NCBI RefSeq assembly: GCF_000516985.1
Contig: NW_006917101.1
Coordinates: 744,001-808,000 of the forward strand
Direction of reading: 5' to 3'
From: Pestalotiopsis fici W106-1
Taxonomy: Eukaryota > Ascomycota > Sordariomycetes > Amphisphaeriales > Sporocadaceae
Length of the DNA: 64,000 nucleotides
Part shown: positions 11,606-22,295 of the stretch, piece after piece
Layout: every line of letters begins with the position of its first letter
Position numbering within the stretch: position 1 is the first letter of the stretch
Translations under genes and position numbers: made by a program
Notes under the pieces: model-generated
Told to the model about the DNA's origin: nothing
The model's input: the letters and a program-made list of their open reading frames with translations, nothing else
The model's database searches: none

Positions 11606-12961
11606 ACTTGTAAGAAGTCACTTTTTCCTTTAAAAAAAAAAAGATTGGTTGTAAAGAAGAATCAATAAGTTCAAGCAGCAAATAAAGCGTTGTTTGATAC
11701 GATATCCTTAATTACAAATAAATTCTATTAGTACAAAACAGCGACCATGCAATCATTTATTGGACTCGAGAACTTGGAATATCAGACGACGTTGATACTA
11801 TCGTGGCCACTCCGTCTTGGACGTGTCCTTCCGGCCGTAGTGAGACTGTCGAATAGGGATACTCCGGAAAACTCACATGGAAAGATGCAACAAACAACAG
11901 CATGGTCATCGTATTACTATCAGTAATGTTTCGAGTTGGTTGAGACCATACCACGTCAAAGGAAACTTCTCACCCTCGTTGGCATTCTTTTTCTGGTCTT
12001 GCCTTACTTGAAAAGACATGACGCCTACACAAGATGCAGATGAGGTAAAACAGACTCTTTACGTGATCATTCCTCGCTTAGGATGTATCAACAATTCAGA
12101 GAATTAGAGGCTCATTTGATACATCTGTTTACACTTTCATAACAACAGTTCATTAGAAAATATGTCACGTGAACTAATTATGGAACTCAGCATGCCATGT
12201 CTGGGTTTCTTTAGACATTATACTATTGAGACAGCCTCAGCATGTTCTAGACTCCTCCTCATATCTCCTACAGCAGATAAGGAGGTCCCAATCTGCCGTA
12301 ACGACCCTAGTACAGTACGGTATGCATTGTGTTTGTCTGTAATCGTTTGGATGAAATGTAGCTTACTTATACCGGTAGTTGCTCACACATTCAATTTTAT
12401 ATGACCCGACGTATTTATGAATCGAATACGTGGTAACATGTAGTGTTCAAGAGCGTTTCAGAACATGGTTTTACACATCAGGCACTTTTTGTAGGCACAC
12501 GCATGTTGATTCAGACAGTAATCAAGTCATTTCAAAACGGTATCATCTCTAGGAATTGTGTACGACGTTTTCAATCCCTGATACTTTGCGCCCGGCATAT
12601 GATCTAGACAAGTCACATGAACTCCGTATAATAGATCATGTCTCAGTAAATACCTCGAAATTTTATCAAGTGAATTAATGAAGACTATGACTGCAAGATG
12701 TTTGTCGCAGACGGGTCTGCCAAATGGTATTAGTCATGTAGCAATGGAGTGACATGGTCCTCATACAGGTGTCAGAGCACAATATTTCCAGCATGTTTCC
12801 TGCATCTGCTTTCCTACTAGATACCTCATTGACACCTCACACTCATCGAATTGACTGATGCTGAGAAAGTATCCAACTAGTTTTCTCAAATTTAAATAAG
12901 TTATAACTCATCATTCGATTGCTTGATTACCAAACTACAATTTCGCAGGTTGCCAAGCACG
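11606..12961. other. AT-rich intergenic region upstream of the chitinase
   Basis: About 1.35 kb, AT-rich, with an A-tract at about 11632-11641 close to the chitinase start. It probably contains the chitinase promoter. Many frames are short and interrupted; no gene, tRNA or clear repeat could be supported. Confidence 0.45.
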
Positions 12962-13480
12962 ATGCCCTTCACACTGCGCCATCTCCCCGCACTTTTTAGT
13001 GCCACCACCGCGACCTTTGGCGGCCCTCTATCGCTAGGTATGTATTTTGGCCGGGTTCATGATCAGGCTTGTGTCTATCAGCTCACATTGCTCAGTGCTG
13101 ATATTCCTGCGATCGAGCCCGTCTTCAGAATCGCGCAGGCACACGCTACCGTCTTCTTGATTCTTTTCTCGTACTTTGTTTCTTTGAACCAGCTCAAAGC
13201 TGTCGGTACTGTCCTCCCATATCATAGATCGTCTAGAGCACGGGAGCGGTCTCAAGTACTGTCATTCACCTCTTGTTGGATGACTCAATTGCTGTATGAG
13301 GATTGATGGAGATTCTTGACAGATTTCAGTTGTCCGCTCAACGATTAATCGACAAGGTACACTTGTGATTTGGGAGGCCCTGATTGTTCGAGGCTCTCTC
13401 CGTGGCTGCATGGCTGTCCTTGCAGTAGGATGGATTTGGGGGGCCTCCCCTTGAACTTCACATTACTTCCGTTTCAAACA
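12962..13480 (+). pseudogene. Possible decayed DUF4267-like small membrane protein gene
   Basis: An ATG at 12962 opens a frame beginning MPFTLRHLPALFSATTATF, then GG, which resembles the N-terminus of fungal DUF4267-type membrane proteins as I remember them. A GTATGT donor-like site follows at 13038. A second hydrophobic segment (ATVFLILFSYFVSLNQLKAV, about 13142-13203) and a third (LRGCMAVLAVGWIWGAS, about 13404-13454) sit where further TM helices would be expected. I could not join these three pieces with one set of phase-consistent splice sites, and the usual middle sequence is missing. It may be a degenerate copy or a gene whose exons I cannot resolve. Confidence 0.3.
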
Positions 13481-14674
13481 TGTGAGCCCACCGGATATCG
13501 ACTAATTGATCATTCAAATGTCACTGCCACTCACAGTGGACAAGCTCAATTCTCGAGGTAAACTCGGGCAAAAAGGAAAACAGAGCTCATTACCTAGGTA
13601 TTTGAAGAACATGACTTTGACTAGAATATATTATGGAGAAGAAGGTTTGCTGCCTGTGCCTGGCGCATACCTTGGGTGCGCTCAGTACGGCATAGCGTAT
13701 CCATCTGCCTGCTAGAAGTGGTTCCCCTAGCGGGGGATCCCCATCAGCCCTAAATCCTTAAATTACCCTATTTGCCCTCCTGTTGAGCGGCGCAGCGCAT
13801 CCTTTGAAATGCACCCCCATAAATCATTGAACAGGGGGGCTCATCTCAATTCTTTTTGACGTCTGCCAAGCTGGGGGGGAAGTCCGTCATGGCAATTGTA
13901 AATTGATGGGGGCATGATTGATTTTCACAGATGGATGCTCGGCCTCTGGGCGGCATTGAAGATCGTTTGCCCAAAAAAAAAAAAAAAAAAAGAATCAACC
14001 AATGAGTTCCCGTCCGAAAAAGGAAGGGTGCGGTGTGCTTTTGAGCATAGCTCTCCCCTTCGGGCGCACGGCTTAATGGCAATATGTGCTAATAGTACTT
14101 GCGCCCATTCCTAATCTACGATATTAGCTCCCAACACAAGAGGCCTAGAACAGGGGAACTTTTATGTAAGGTAAATGCCCGGCGTCCAACACCATCTCCA
14201 GATCTGAACAAGAGAAACTCTTGTCTCTCGTGTTTGGATTTAGGGAGGGGGAGCACAAGGTGTGTCACCGTGTGCAGCCGTAGAAAGTGTTGGTAGTGGG
14301 CTGATTCTTGTACTTCCCCATCTTGCCCAATCCTCGAGTTGTGATCGTCATTCAGCTGTTGGCTGCGCCCATCCCTCTGGTCTAAGATGGTTAAGATCCA
14401 CACACGTGTCTGTCTGCCTTGTGTACCTAAACTGAAATATCATCACTTGCAAAATAAAAATAAAATACTTTTTTTTCTTCCTTCCTTATTTTCTGGCACC
14501 TTTTTTGTTCTTTCCCTTTTTTTCCTGGTCATCGAGTCCGGAGTGATACCTCACATTAACAAGTATTTCCATACTTTTTCCTTGCCCAATCGTCAACGAC
14601 TGCAAAGCAATCGCATACAACAAACAATCAAATTAAGAAAGAAAGAAAAGAAAACCCCCCACACACATTTCACA
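13481..14674. other. Intergenic region and pyrimidine-rich leader of the PLAC8 gene
   Basis: No gene supported. Bases about 14468-14530 are strongly pyrimidine-rich (T/C runs), typical of highly expressed fungal promoters and leaders, and lie 145-205 bp before the ATG at 14675. The 60 bases just before the ATG are A/C-rich. Confidence 0.5.
13973..13991. repeat. 19-base A homopolymer
   Basis: An uninterrupted run of 19 A on the plus strand in intergenic DNA. It is likely length-variable; no gene is affected. Confidence 0.9.
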
Positions 14675-15317
14675 ATGGCGTACCAACCTCAACAGCCAAT
14701 GCAGCCAATGCAGCAGCCTTTTGAGCAGGACATGGGCGGCGAGTGGAAGAGCTCTCTATGTAACTGCTCGCCCTGCTCATCGTGTATGGTATCATTCTGC
14801 ATCCCGTGTCTACGTAAGGTTCCCAGCTCCACATTGCTCCTTTTACAAACGACGGCAATCACTTGCGGTCATCTCTAGAAGGAAAAGAGAAAAAAAGAAG
14901 AATATGGGAAGCAAATGAACTAACAAGTGTCTAAACGTAGTCGTCGGTCAGACCTCAGAACGTCTCCGCGATCCAACCATGCAGACAGCCCAGGACCTCA
15001 ACAACGACTGTTTGATTCACGGCGGCCTGTGCTTTTTCACGGGTTTCCACTGGGTGTACACAATGCTCAAGCGTACAGAGATCAGGGAGCGGTTTGGTAT
15101 CCCGGGCAGCAGTTTTGGCGACTGCTGCACTGCCTTTTGGTGTCACTGCTGCGCCGTTATTCAGCAGGATAATGAGGTCAAGGCCCGTCTGAGGCCCGCC
15201 ACCGGCCCCGTACACACGCCATACCAGCAAGAGCAGGGTATGATGGTCGTGCCCCAGGAACCTCCAACCCCAGCGTACGCACCGCCGCAAAAGGAGGGCT
15301 ACACGGACAGGCCATAA
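14675..15317 (+). CDS. PLAC8-family cysteine-rich protein
   Basis: Two exons, 14675-14813 and 14941-15317, joined in phase 1, give 171 residues. A Gln/Pro/Met-rich N-terminus is followed by the PLAC8 core: LCNCSPCSSC, FCIPCLLVGQTSERLRDP, a DCLIHGG segment, and a second Cys cluster FGDCCTAFWCHCCAV after a hydrophobic stretch. The C-terminal 45 residues are Pro-rich and disordered. The CCXXXXCPC-type cores of this family form membrane-associated segments; plant and fungal relatives affect cell size, cadmium resistance or calcium influx. No specific role can be given here. The intron (127 bp) is longer than most in the window. Confidence 0.88.
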
Positions 15318-15813
15318 ATGACAAACAGAACTACTCACGGAGTATTAGGTAAAGGCGTTCTTGGTGTCTTATGGTTCGGGGCTCATGAGGGTCACATGAG
15401 TATGGTCACTTACCAAATGGCTGCGGTGGATCTTGGGCTCGAAAAAATTGATTTTTTTTTTCTTTTTCGCTACAGCCATTTGCCATGAATTATATCAAAA
15501 CGATTCTATCCCACTCCTCGTCGAGGTTTCCACAATCGCTTCCTAACTATGTACATGTTGGGTACTGGAATCTTCAACCCAGCCTCATGCTGAACTCCTT
15601 TCCATTATTCGGTGATTTTTAACATCCAAGTGATAAGAGTCTTCAGGGAACCCTGCACCCCCAAATCAGAGACCTCAAGAGTCAGTATTGTGGAGGAGGG
15701 CGTCAGCCATGAGAGTATTAGAAAGAATGTTGATGTGGAAAGTATGGCCAGCCGTTATCTGGCCGTCTCATATTCAGCAAGAGTATTTGAGGCGGGACTA
15801 AACACTCTCCCCC
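15318..15813. other. Convergent intergenic region
   Basis: About 0.5 kb between the 3' ends of the PLAC8 gene and the ZZ/EF-hand gene. It holds a T-rich run at about 15451-15468. No gene supported. Confidence 0.5.
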
Positions 15814-18627
15814 CTACGGAATACAGAAATCTATCCAGCTGCCCAAGTAGTCCAGACGGTTACGGCTGCTATCCTGAAATTCATGCTCCTTATAGATTTG
15901 TTCAAATTCTGCGAAACTAAGTCGGCCCCAGCCGCCACGATACTTGGCTTCCTCTTCGGCAATGTCAAGACGCTTGTATTGCAAGAGAACATTTTCTGGT
16001 AGGCTTTCTTCGTGCGTGCTCTGCGTGTCGGAACTCTGCGAAGACTTGGTCGAGGTGTTTTGATGACTTTTACGAGCTGACTTCTTGTCCGTTTGCCTTT
16101 GTGTGGTCTTGGACACTGAGTCCAGCAGCGGACTCGACGTTCTCGGCGATGACTGCGCCGTCTCGTTACTGTTTGGCCGAAACTGAGGCATTGTGGGATC
16201 GTAAGAGCCAACGCTACTCTGATACTCATGCCCGGAAGTATGCAGCTGTGTCTCGTTCTCGAGGCTGCCGACATGGCTTTGGGATGGGGGCGGCTGATCA
16301 TTCTCTTTATCTTCCGAGGGAGCTTGCTCAGCTGCCTCAGTATCGTTTGGTGGTGGGCTGACTGTGTAACCGCTGGTCCACAGCAGCTCATCCAAGCTCT
16401 GCTCGCGAACAGGCCGATCACTATTGGCTCTCCTCAGGCGAGGCGGAGGCGTGGTAGTGAGATCATCGGGCTCCAGGTGACGGAACAGGTGTCGATATTT
16501 GCTCCGCTCATCCACGGTTTCAGCACAGGCAAGAGCAAGATCTTCTTTCTTCTTGAAAACCTCATCAAGTAGCTCGTTGAAAGCTTGCTGCGTCACTTGA
16601 TAAAGAATCTCTTTTCCAGCGTCTCTTTCGGCATCTGGTATCTCCATACCTCCCCACCTTTCCGGAATGCTTCTCGTGGACGTTGAGTGGTTTGACCTAA
16701 TTGATCGAACATCAAAATCATCTGTGTCCTCCGCAAATCTAACCTTGGAGGAAGATCTGGACCGTGGTGACAGGACTTGTGCTGGAGCCTTGGAAGATCC
16801 TGCGATACCGTTCAAATTGCGTAAGACGTCTTCATCCTCGGTCCAATCTTGGGGAGGTTGGGCGCCTTCCTCTTCATCGAGATAGAACTGGCGTCGTGTC
16901 CATCTGTCGAGCAATTGTTCACGCCTGCGCCTCTCATCACGGATTCGTTGAGACCTAGCCGATGTGGTTCCATTCCGTCGCTCACGAGCAAGCCCTCTGG
17001 TGCGTGGGGGAGCCCCATGGTCGTGCACATGAAAGGGCTGCGAGCGAAGTGTCGGGAGATTATGAGTAAAATCTTCATTCTCCTCGTGGGCCTCATCCGA
17101 AGCGTTGCTCTCGGTATCATCATAATGACCGCGTGCCGGCCTGTTTGCAACCTCGTGTCGTATCGAAGCAATGATATCATCAAGACGGGAAGACGCATCA
17201 CCACTGATCAGTGCTGACAAGTCATTCAGGGTAGTTGGCGGATTGATGATGCTAGAAATGTACTGCTCTTCTGTGGAAGATCGACCTTGGAATGAGGAGG
17301 GACCAAACGATTCAGTGAAAAAGCTGCGATTGTTAGATCGTGCAAATAATCCGTTCAGAATATCTTCGCGGCTCGATGTGTCTGGTTTGTCTTCGTTTAC
17401 AACGGTATTCTTCCCGTCGTGTATGTCGACTTCCCCACTCGAACGAAAGACTTTGCCTTCCATGGGTCTGGATTGGTCAGCTGGGGGTACTCTGCCCTCT
17501 CTACCAAAGAAACTGCTCAGAGGTGCCCGGCCATTGACGAGCTGCTGTGCCTCGGCGGTAGTCATCATGTGTTCGTCGAGGCCTTCGAGGATATCTCGAT
17601 GCATCTGTTTGTACAAAACATAGTATGCCCGGAACATGCGAAGAAAGTCCCTTCTGCAAACATAACCATCACCGTCGATATCGTAGCCTTCAAAGATTCG
17701 CCGCAGCTTGTCCGTTCTCTTGCGATAGGAAACGCCTTTCAGGAACTCATCGAATCCGATCAGATCATCACCGTTGATGTCGTAGAAAGCAAACATGCGG
17801 TCATGGATCAGATTGGGCGAGGCATGCCGGTAGCCTCCCGACGGAACGAGACAGCGCTCGAATGTCTTGCGGTCCATGGCAAGGCACAGGCCATCTGGGT
17901 CGTCCTTCCACTCCGTATTGGCCATGAATGTCCATTGTTCCCAGTAAGCATCCAGCTCCACGCGCTCGAACCCAGTCTCTCTCGACCACCTGGCTAAGAG
18001 TTCTCTTGGTACCATTCGCGAGACATTGTCGGGATCGCCGGGGTACCATGCCGGTTGAACCTGGCGGGGACAGAAGGGCGGTGCAGGTATCCGGACCTTG
18101 TAGAAGACATGCGTTTTATTGTGCAGCCCCTGACTCTCGCATACTTCGCACAAGTCAAAGTCGGCACAATTGGCGCAGCGATAGCGAATGCCGCGGATAG
18201 GCACCATGCCGCAGCCATTACACTGGCAGCCTCGGTGCACGTAGGCATTGCGCCTGGCATTGTCCTCGGAAACGCGAAACAAGAGGGTGACTATGTTCTC
18301 GCCTGTGCGCTGCCTCGAGCTCTCCGTGTACCATGCGGGTTCGTTTTGCGACTCGACATCGTGGATTGGAGCTGCGGTGGCAGTTGTGTCGACGTTCTCG
18401 TCTCTGTCTGCATCTGAGGAGTCTTCTTGTCGCAGAGATTGGCGTCGATTGCGGCGTACAGCGTTGCTTCTATGCAGGCCTGGTCCGGGAACCACGTCTA
18501 TTTGCGGCTCAGCGACTCGGCTCTGATACAAGAGATAGCCAGCGGAAACGGCGGCAATTACTGAGATGGCGGCAACAACTATTCTTGGCCGGGTCAGCGT
18601 CGAGGCTGCGGCGGACGATTCGTACAT
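15814..18627 (-). CDS. Membrane-anchored ZZ-type zinc finger and EF-hand protein
   Basis: Single exon, 937 residues. A TM segment at about 16-34 near the N-terminus probably anchors the protein. A ZZ zinc finger spans about 131-176, with ligands in HRGCQCNGCG, YRCANCADFDLCEVC and the closing His residues. Two canonical EF-hand loops follow: DINGDDLIGFDE at 283-294 and DIDGDGYVCRRD at 316-327, so calcium binding is likely. The C-terminal half (about 400-880) is long, charged and low-complexity, with many Ser/Arg/Glu. The extreme C-terminus (about 885-937) is again ordered and Trp/Tyr-rich. The family is conserved in filamentous ascomycetes but uncharacterised; a calcium-regulated adaptor on an organelle membrane is an inference only. 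Confidence 0.85.
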   Translation of the reverse strand: MYESSAAASTLTRPRIVVAAISVIAAVSAGYLLYQSRVAEPQIDVVPGPGLHRSNAVRRNRRQSLRQEDSSDADRDENVDTTATAAPIHDVESQNEPAWYTESSRQRTGENIVTLLFRVSEDNARRNAYVHRGCQCNGCGMVPIRGIRYRCANCADFDLCEVCESQGLHNKTHVFYKVRIPAPPFCPRQVQPAWYPGDPDNVSRMVPRELLARWSRETGFERVELDAYWEQWTFMANTEWKDDPDGLCLAMDRKTFERCLVPSGGYRHASPNLIHDRMFAFYDINGDDLIGFDEFLKGVSYRKRTDKLRRIFEGYDIDGDGYVCRRDFLRMFRAYYVLYKQMHRDILEGLDEHMMTTAEAQQLVNGRAPLSSFFGREGRVPPADQSRPMEGKVFRSSGEVDIHDGKNTVVNEDKPDTSSREDILNGLFARSNNRSFFTESFGPSSFQGRSSTEEQYISSIINPPTTLNDLSALISGDASSRLDDIIASIRHEVANRPARGHYDDTESNASDEAHEENEDFTHNLPTLRSQPFHVHDHGAPPRTRGLARERRNGTTSARSQRIRDERRRREQLLDRWTRRQFYLDEEEGAQPPQDWTEDEDVLRNLNGIAGSSKAPAQVLSPRSRSSSKVRFAEDTDDFDVRSIRSNHSTSTRSIPERWGGMEIPDAERDAGKEILYQVTQQAFNELLDEVFKKKEDLALACAETVDERSKYRHLFRHLEPDDLTTTPPPRLRRANSDRPVREQSLDELLWTSGYTVSPPPNDTEAAEQAPSEDKENDQPPPSQSHVGSLENETQLHTSGHEYQSSVGSYDPTMPQFRPNSNETAQSSPRTSSPLLDSVSKTTQRQTDKKSARKSHQNTSTKSSQSSDTQSTHEESLPENVLLQYKRLDIAEEEAKYRGGWGRLSFAEFEQIYKEHEFQDSSRNRLDYLGSWIDFCIP

Positions 18628-19501
18628 GGTGAACGTGAGGGCGGATCTTCGACGCTCATAGCGAAAAGAGTGAGCCTCCTACCGATAAAATATCAAGGGT
18701 AAGCAGAACTCTGACGAATGCCGCAGCTCATGAATGCTGAATAATTCTGCTCGACATTACAGTAGGAGCAAGAAATGTGAGGTAACGATTCCAAGTGCGA
18801 CCTTGAATGGTGGTTCAGTCGAGAAATAATTGGCTTCATGCGAGCCACCCCCCTGCCCACTTTAGTAATAGTACTAAGCTGGAGCCGTGATGGAACCTTC
18901 GATCCAGGCAGTCAGCCAGCAGCTGCCAACTGCCAAAATTGCATCGCATATAGCAATGCTTGCACCGACAATCTCACATGACAGGGAATGATGCGAAAAT
19001 TGTGCGATTCCGTAGCTATTCGTTTCAGATTCGACGTTCATGTTGTTATTGTTGTTGGGAGAAAAAGAAATTGGCCCGTATGATGGTTTCTCTCAGAGGC
19101 TATCTCTCCTGTTGAGTCTTGGTTTGAACATTGCCGACTGTTGCAAAAGACTGCAGTATTTGTTTGTGGCAAGATGCAGACTCACGGTGAATTGGAAATC
19201 AATCGGCATCTTGGAGAATCAAGTCACAATTGGCAATTTACTCGTCAAGACATGAAGATGGACGGCTGGCTGGAATCAGTCATTGATTTTCTCAGATCTA
19301 AGTTGTTCTGTTCCAAAATCCGAGGTGGCTGCGTCCTCTTCGTCTCTACTCGGCCACCATGACAATTCTATTCCTCAACACCAATCTCTGTTATCAGCAA
19401 TGGCAACCGTCTACTGTAACTCTCCCCTGCATAGCAATGTAAATGACCAAAGACTTCTGTACACTCATTCATACAAATCCATGTACCTCGTGTGTGATCT
19501 T
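18628..19501. other. Intergenic region, no gene supported
   Basis: About 0.9 kb. The first 300 bp are the promoter side of the ZZ/EF-hand gene; the rest is the 3' flank of the secreted repeat peptide gene. No motif, repeat or RNA gene recognised. Confidence 0.45.
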
Positions 19502-19831
19502 TCAATGACGTTTGGCGCTAGAATCCTCCGAAGTGTTGGAGCCATAGTCCCAAGCAGCCGAAGCTGTTCGTCGAGCAGCACGAACAATGGAGTTGGAGGA
19601 CGTGACAGCTCCATAGTCCCAGTCAGCCGACTTGTCTTCATTTCTTCGAACAGCATGCGTGCTTCCGTAGTCCGAGCTGGTCACGGTTGCTTTCTGTTTG
19701 CGGGCAAGTGAGGTGCTGCCATAGTCCCAGCCAGAGGGGTTTGCTGCTGGCGTGGCCGAGCTGTCTCTCTCTACAGCTGTGACCATGGTGAAGCCAGCGA
19801 CAGCATATGCGAGGGTAGTGAAGAATCTCAT
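19502..19831 (-). CDS. Secreted repeat peptide precursor with dibasic (kexin-type) sites
   Basis: Single exon, 109 residues. A signal peptide covers about 1-19 (cleavage after MVTA). The remainder is built from four imperfect repeats around a W-D-Y-G-S/A core: residues 35-39, 54-57 (lacking the Trp), 71-75 and 94-98. Basic pairs lie between the cores: RK at 44-45, RR at 62-63, RR at 87-88 and KR at 107-108. No cysteine and no TM segment are present. This is the layout of fungal kexin-processed peptides, including precursors of dikaritin RiPPs such as ustiloxin. However, no UstYa (DUF3328) oxidase is visible nearby, so a cyclic product is not supported. At DNA level the core recurs as a similar decamer four times. 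Function unknown. Confidence 0.72.
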   Translation of the reverse strand: MRFFTTLAYAVAGFTMVTAVERDSSATPAANPSGWDYGSTSLARKQKATVTSSDYGSTHAVRRNEDKSADWDYGAVTSSNSIVRAARRTASAAWDYGSNTSEDSSAKRH

Positions 19832-21041
19832 CTTGTATTCTGGGATCGAAGAATTGGCTGATGGAAAGAGAGAACCGGCGGTAAGTGGAGTGGTTTGCGG
19901 CCAGAAATGTATTGGGCAGAAGTCGAGTTGACGGTATGTGGGATTTGTCTGCTTCTTTTGTGGATTTTCGAGTCAACTCTGAGTGGGGAGAGGGTCAATG
20001 ACAGGGTGGAACAAATGGAACTACGAGGGGATTATGCGGCATCTTATACTTGTTCAATTGGCAGCGATGGAGTGATTCATCCGGGTTGTTGCATGGCTCT
20101 TACCTGTCCATTTTCTCGTACTTGCCGAGCCAGAGTCGAGGCAATCACATCTGGCCAACAGAATGATGGTATCACATGGAAGGAGCCATTATCATCGCAT
20201 CTGGACTCGAGTCCAGATGTTCATTCATCGACATTATGACGAATCTGCGAGTTCTAGATCTCCAATCTGTAATCCAATCACTCAGGTGCAGATGCCCAGA
20301 TACTCACATACTCTCCTTCGGTGTTCCGTTCTAGAAGGTCCAGGCAAGCACCGCAGCCAAAGATGCTCTTCGGGCCGGTGTTGAACACAACAAGCAAACA
20401 ATCACCAGCACATCACCTACCACGCTCCAAGCAACAACGATAAACCATTGGGCATTACATCCTTCCTTGATCATTGGCAAAGTACTTCTCAATTGTGCAG
20501 GGGAAGCCCAACCGCATAATTTCAATGCAAATGCCTTATGTAGTTGTGGTCTAATGTGAATGGAAGAGGTACAAGGTGTGGATAGGAATTGTTGATGAAG
20601 TTATTCACACCGTCTTGCAAACATGATGTGCGTCGCTGAGATATCGTGTGCATCTTGAGGTGAGTGATTGTGTCTACTAGATATGGACGCCTATTTCAAG
20701 TTAATCAGTGATAATTAGATGTGTTCAACGTCCAGTCGCGCCGTTGCCACGGTCAACAAGAGCTGTTGCTATGGTTGAAAGAAATCTCTTAGCCAGTCTC
20801 CCGTTTGCTGGACGCGCTTGAGATTGTTGTCAAGCCTCTTGCACTCTGCGTTTGCACGGAGGGCGACTAATTCTCTTTGATCGATTCTGCACTTAACTTG
20901 AGAACTTTTTGGCTTTCTCCCAATTCTCAACTGTTTTGTCAACTTCACTTGGCTGCCGTCTTTGACACCCATCGGCGCACTTCTCGTCAACCAACGACGC
21001 AACCATCGCGAGCGCACTGAGTCTGCAACTACAAAGTCACC
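19832..21041. other. Divergent intergenic region
   Basis: About 1.2 kb between the repeat peptide gene (minus) and the Hce2 gene (plus), so it holds both promoters. No further gene, repeat or RNA was supported. Confidence 0.5.
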
Positions 21042-21851
21042 ATGCTCGCTAACAACCTCTTGAGCGTCGTCGCTGCCATGCTCGGCATGGTTCGTGGAGC
21101 CCCGACCAGCAGCGCCGCCACTACTCTTGCTGTCACTGATGGCATGGTCCCCGTCAACACCACCATGCCCGATGGCACCGTCAAGGTCGTCTGGCTTCAC
21201 AAGGCCTTCCAGCCCGTCGCCGGTCCCGCCCAGGCTTCCCATCTCGAGGGTCGCATGAAGTGGAACCCCAATGGCAACCCCAATCAGTGCGGCGAAAGCA
21301 CCTTTACCGACATGACCACTCTTGGATCCCCCGACCAGGGCGATTGCCAGGTATGTTAGAATCACTCGCTAGCAACGGAAATATCAGAAAAAGCTAATCA
21401 AAGACAATCTCTCACAGGTCATCATCAACCAGATGGTTTCTGGACCCGGCTACTGGCAGCTTCTCCAGGGCGGCGACCTCCACGCCAACGGAGATTGGTG
21501 CCGCGTCGCCTACCACGGCAGCGTAAGTAGACAATCCCCCTTCCACCTCCCATACCCGTGGAGGAGATTACAAATGCTGACATCAATTCTTTGCAGTGCG
21601 TCTTTGGCGTCAAGACTACCGTCATCTTTGGCTTGTTCATCGGCTCCAACGACATCAGCGACGTCGTGATCGAGGCCATGAAGCTGCGCAAGGGCGATCC
21701 CCGCGTCCAGTTCGAGGGCAGCATGCCTTGCAACAGTCCCAACGGTCAGGGCGGCGATGATCCCAAGCAGCCTCACACTACCACCAAGTGGGCACTCTTC
21801 AAGCCTCTGGCCGGTGTTGCCCCTGCCCAGTTGGGCAATGGAACCTTGTGA
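21042..21851 (+). CDS. Secreted Hce2-domain protein (homologue of Cladosporium Ecp2 effector family)
   Basis: Three exons, 21042-21350, 21418-21522 and 21597-21851, all phase 0, give 222 residues. A signal peptide covers about 1-20. The Hce2 domain is recognised from CGESTFTDMTT at about 86-96, DCQVIINQM after it, YWQLLQG, WCRVAYHGSCVFGV at the exon 2/3 junction, FIGSNDISDVVIEAM and the closing SMPC. The four core cysteines fit two disulfides. The family contains the necrosis-associated effector Ecp2 and many homologues in non-pathogens, where antagonism of other microbes is proposed. It lies next to a kexin-type secreted peptide gene, upstream and divergent, and a P450, convergent. Role in this organism is unknown. 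Confidence 0.85.
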
Positions 21852-22295
21852 GGAAGTGCTTGGAAATCATCACAGAGAAGACTCCAGGCCATAGAGAGTG
21901 CGCAGTGGACAATGCTTCTGCATAGATGGCACTGGATGAATGAATGTTCTTGACTCGGCGATAGGTCTCATAGAGCAAACGAGACAGATTCCACATGATT
22001 TTGTTGCCCCGTGACGTGTTTGTTATTGGTGTTCAGTGGTTCCTATACAAGGATGATGACATTACTTGAGAACAAATCTCGTTGGCATTGTTTGATTACG
22101 TGGTAGGTATCTATTTACCTCTTCTTTAGTCCATGTAAAGGAGAGTTTCCCAAGTGTAGCGCTACAACTAGTAAAACGTAAAAAGAAGACCGCTTTCTCC
22201 AGGAATAAGGTATTATACTTTCTTTCTATCCAGCTGGTCTAACCTCCTCCTCCTCCTCCCCACCCGCTCGAACCGAAGCGCACCATCTCAAATGA
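21852..22295. other. Convergent intergenic region
   Basis: About 0.44 kb between the ends of the Hce2 and P450 genes. A CTC/CCT-rich run lies at about 22243-22262. No gene supported. Confidence 0.5.

Noticed and set aside
20769..21776. Minus-strand frames opposite the Hce2 gene
   Set aside because: Antisense shadows of a well-supported three-exon gene with signal peptide and conserved domain.
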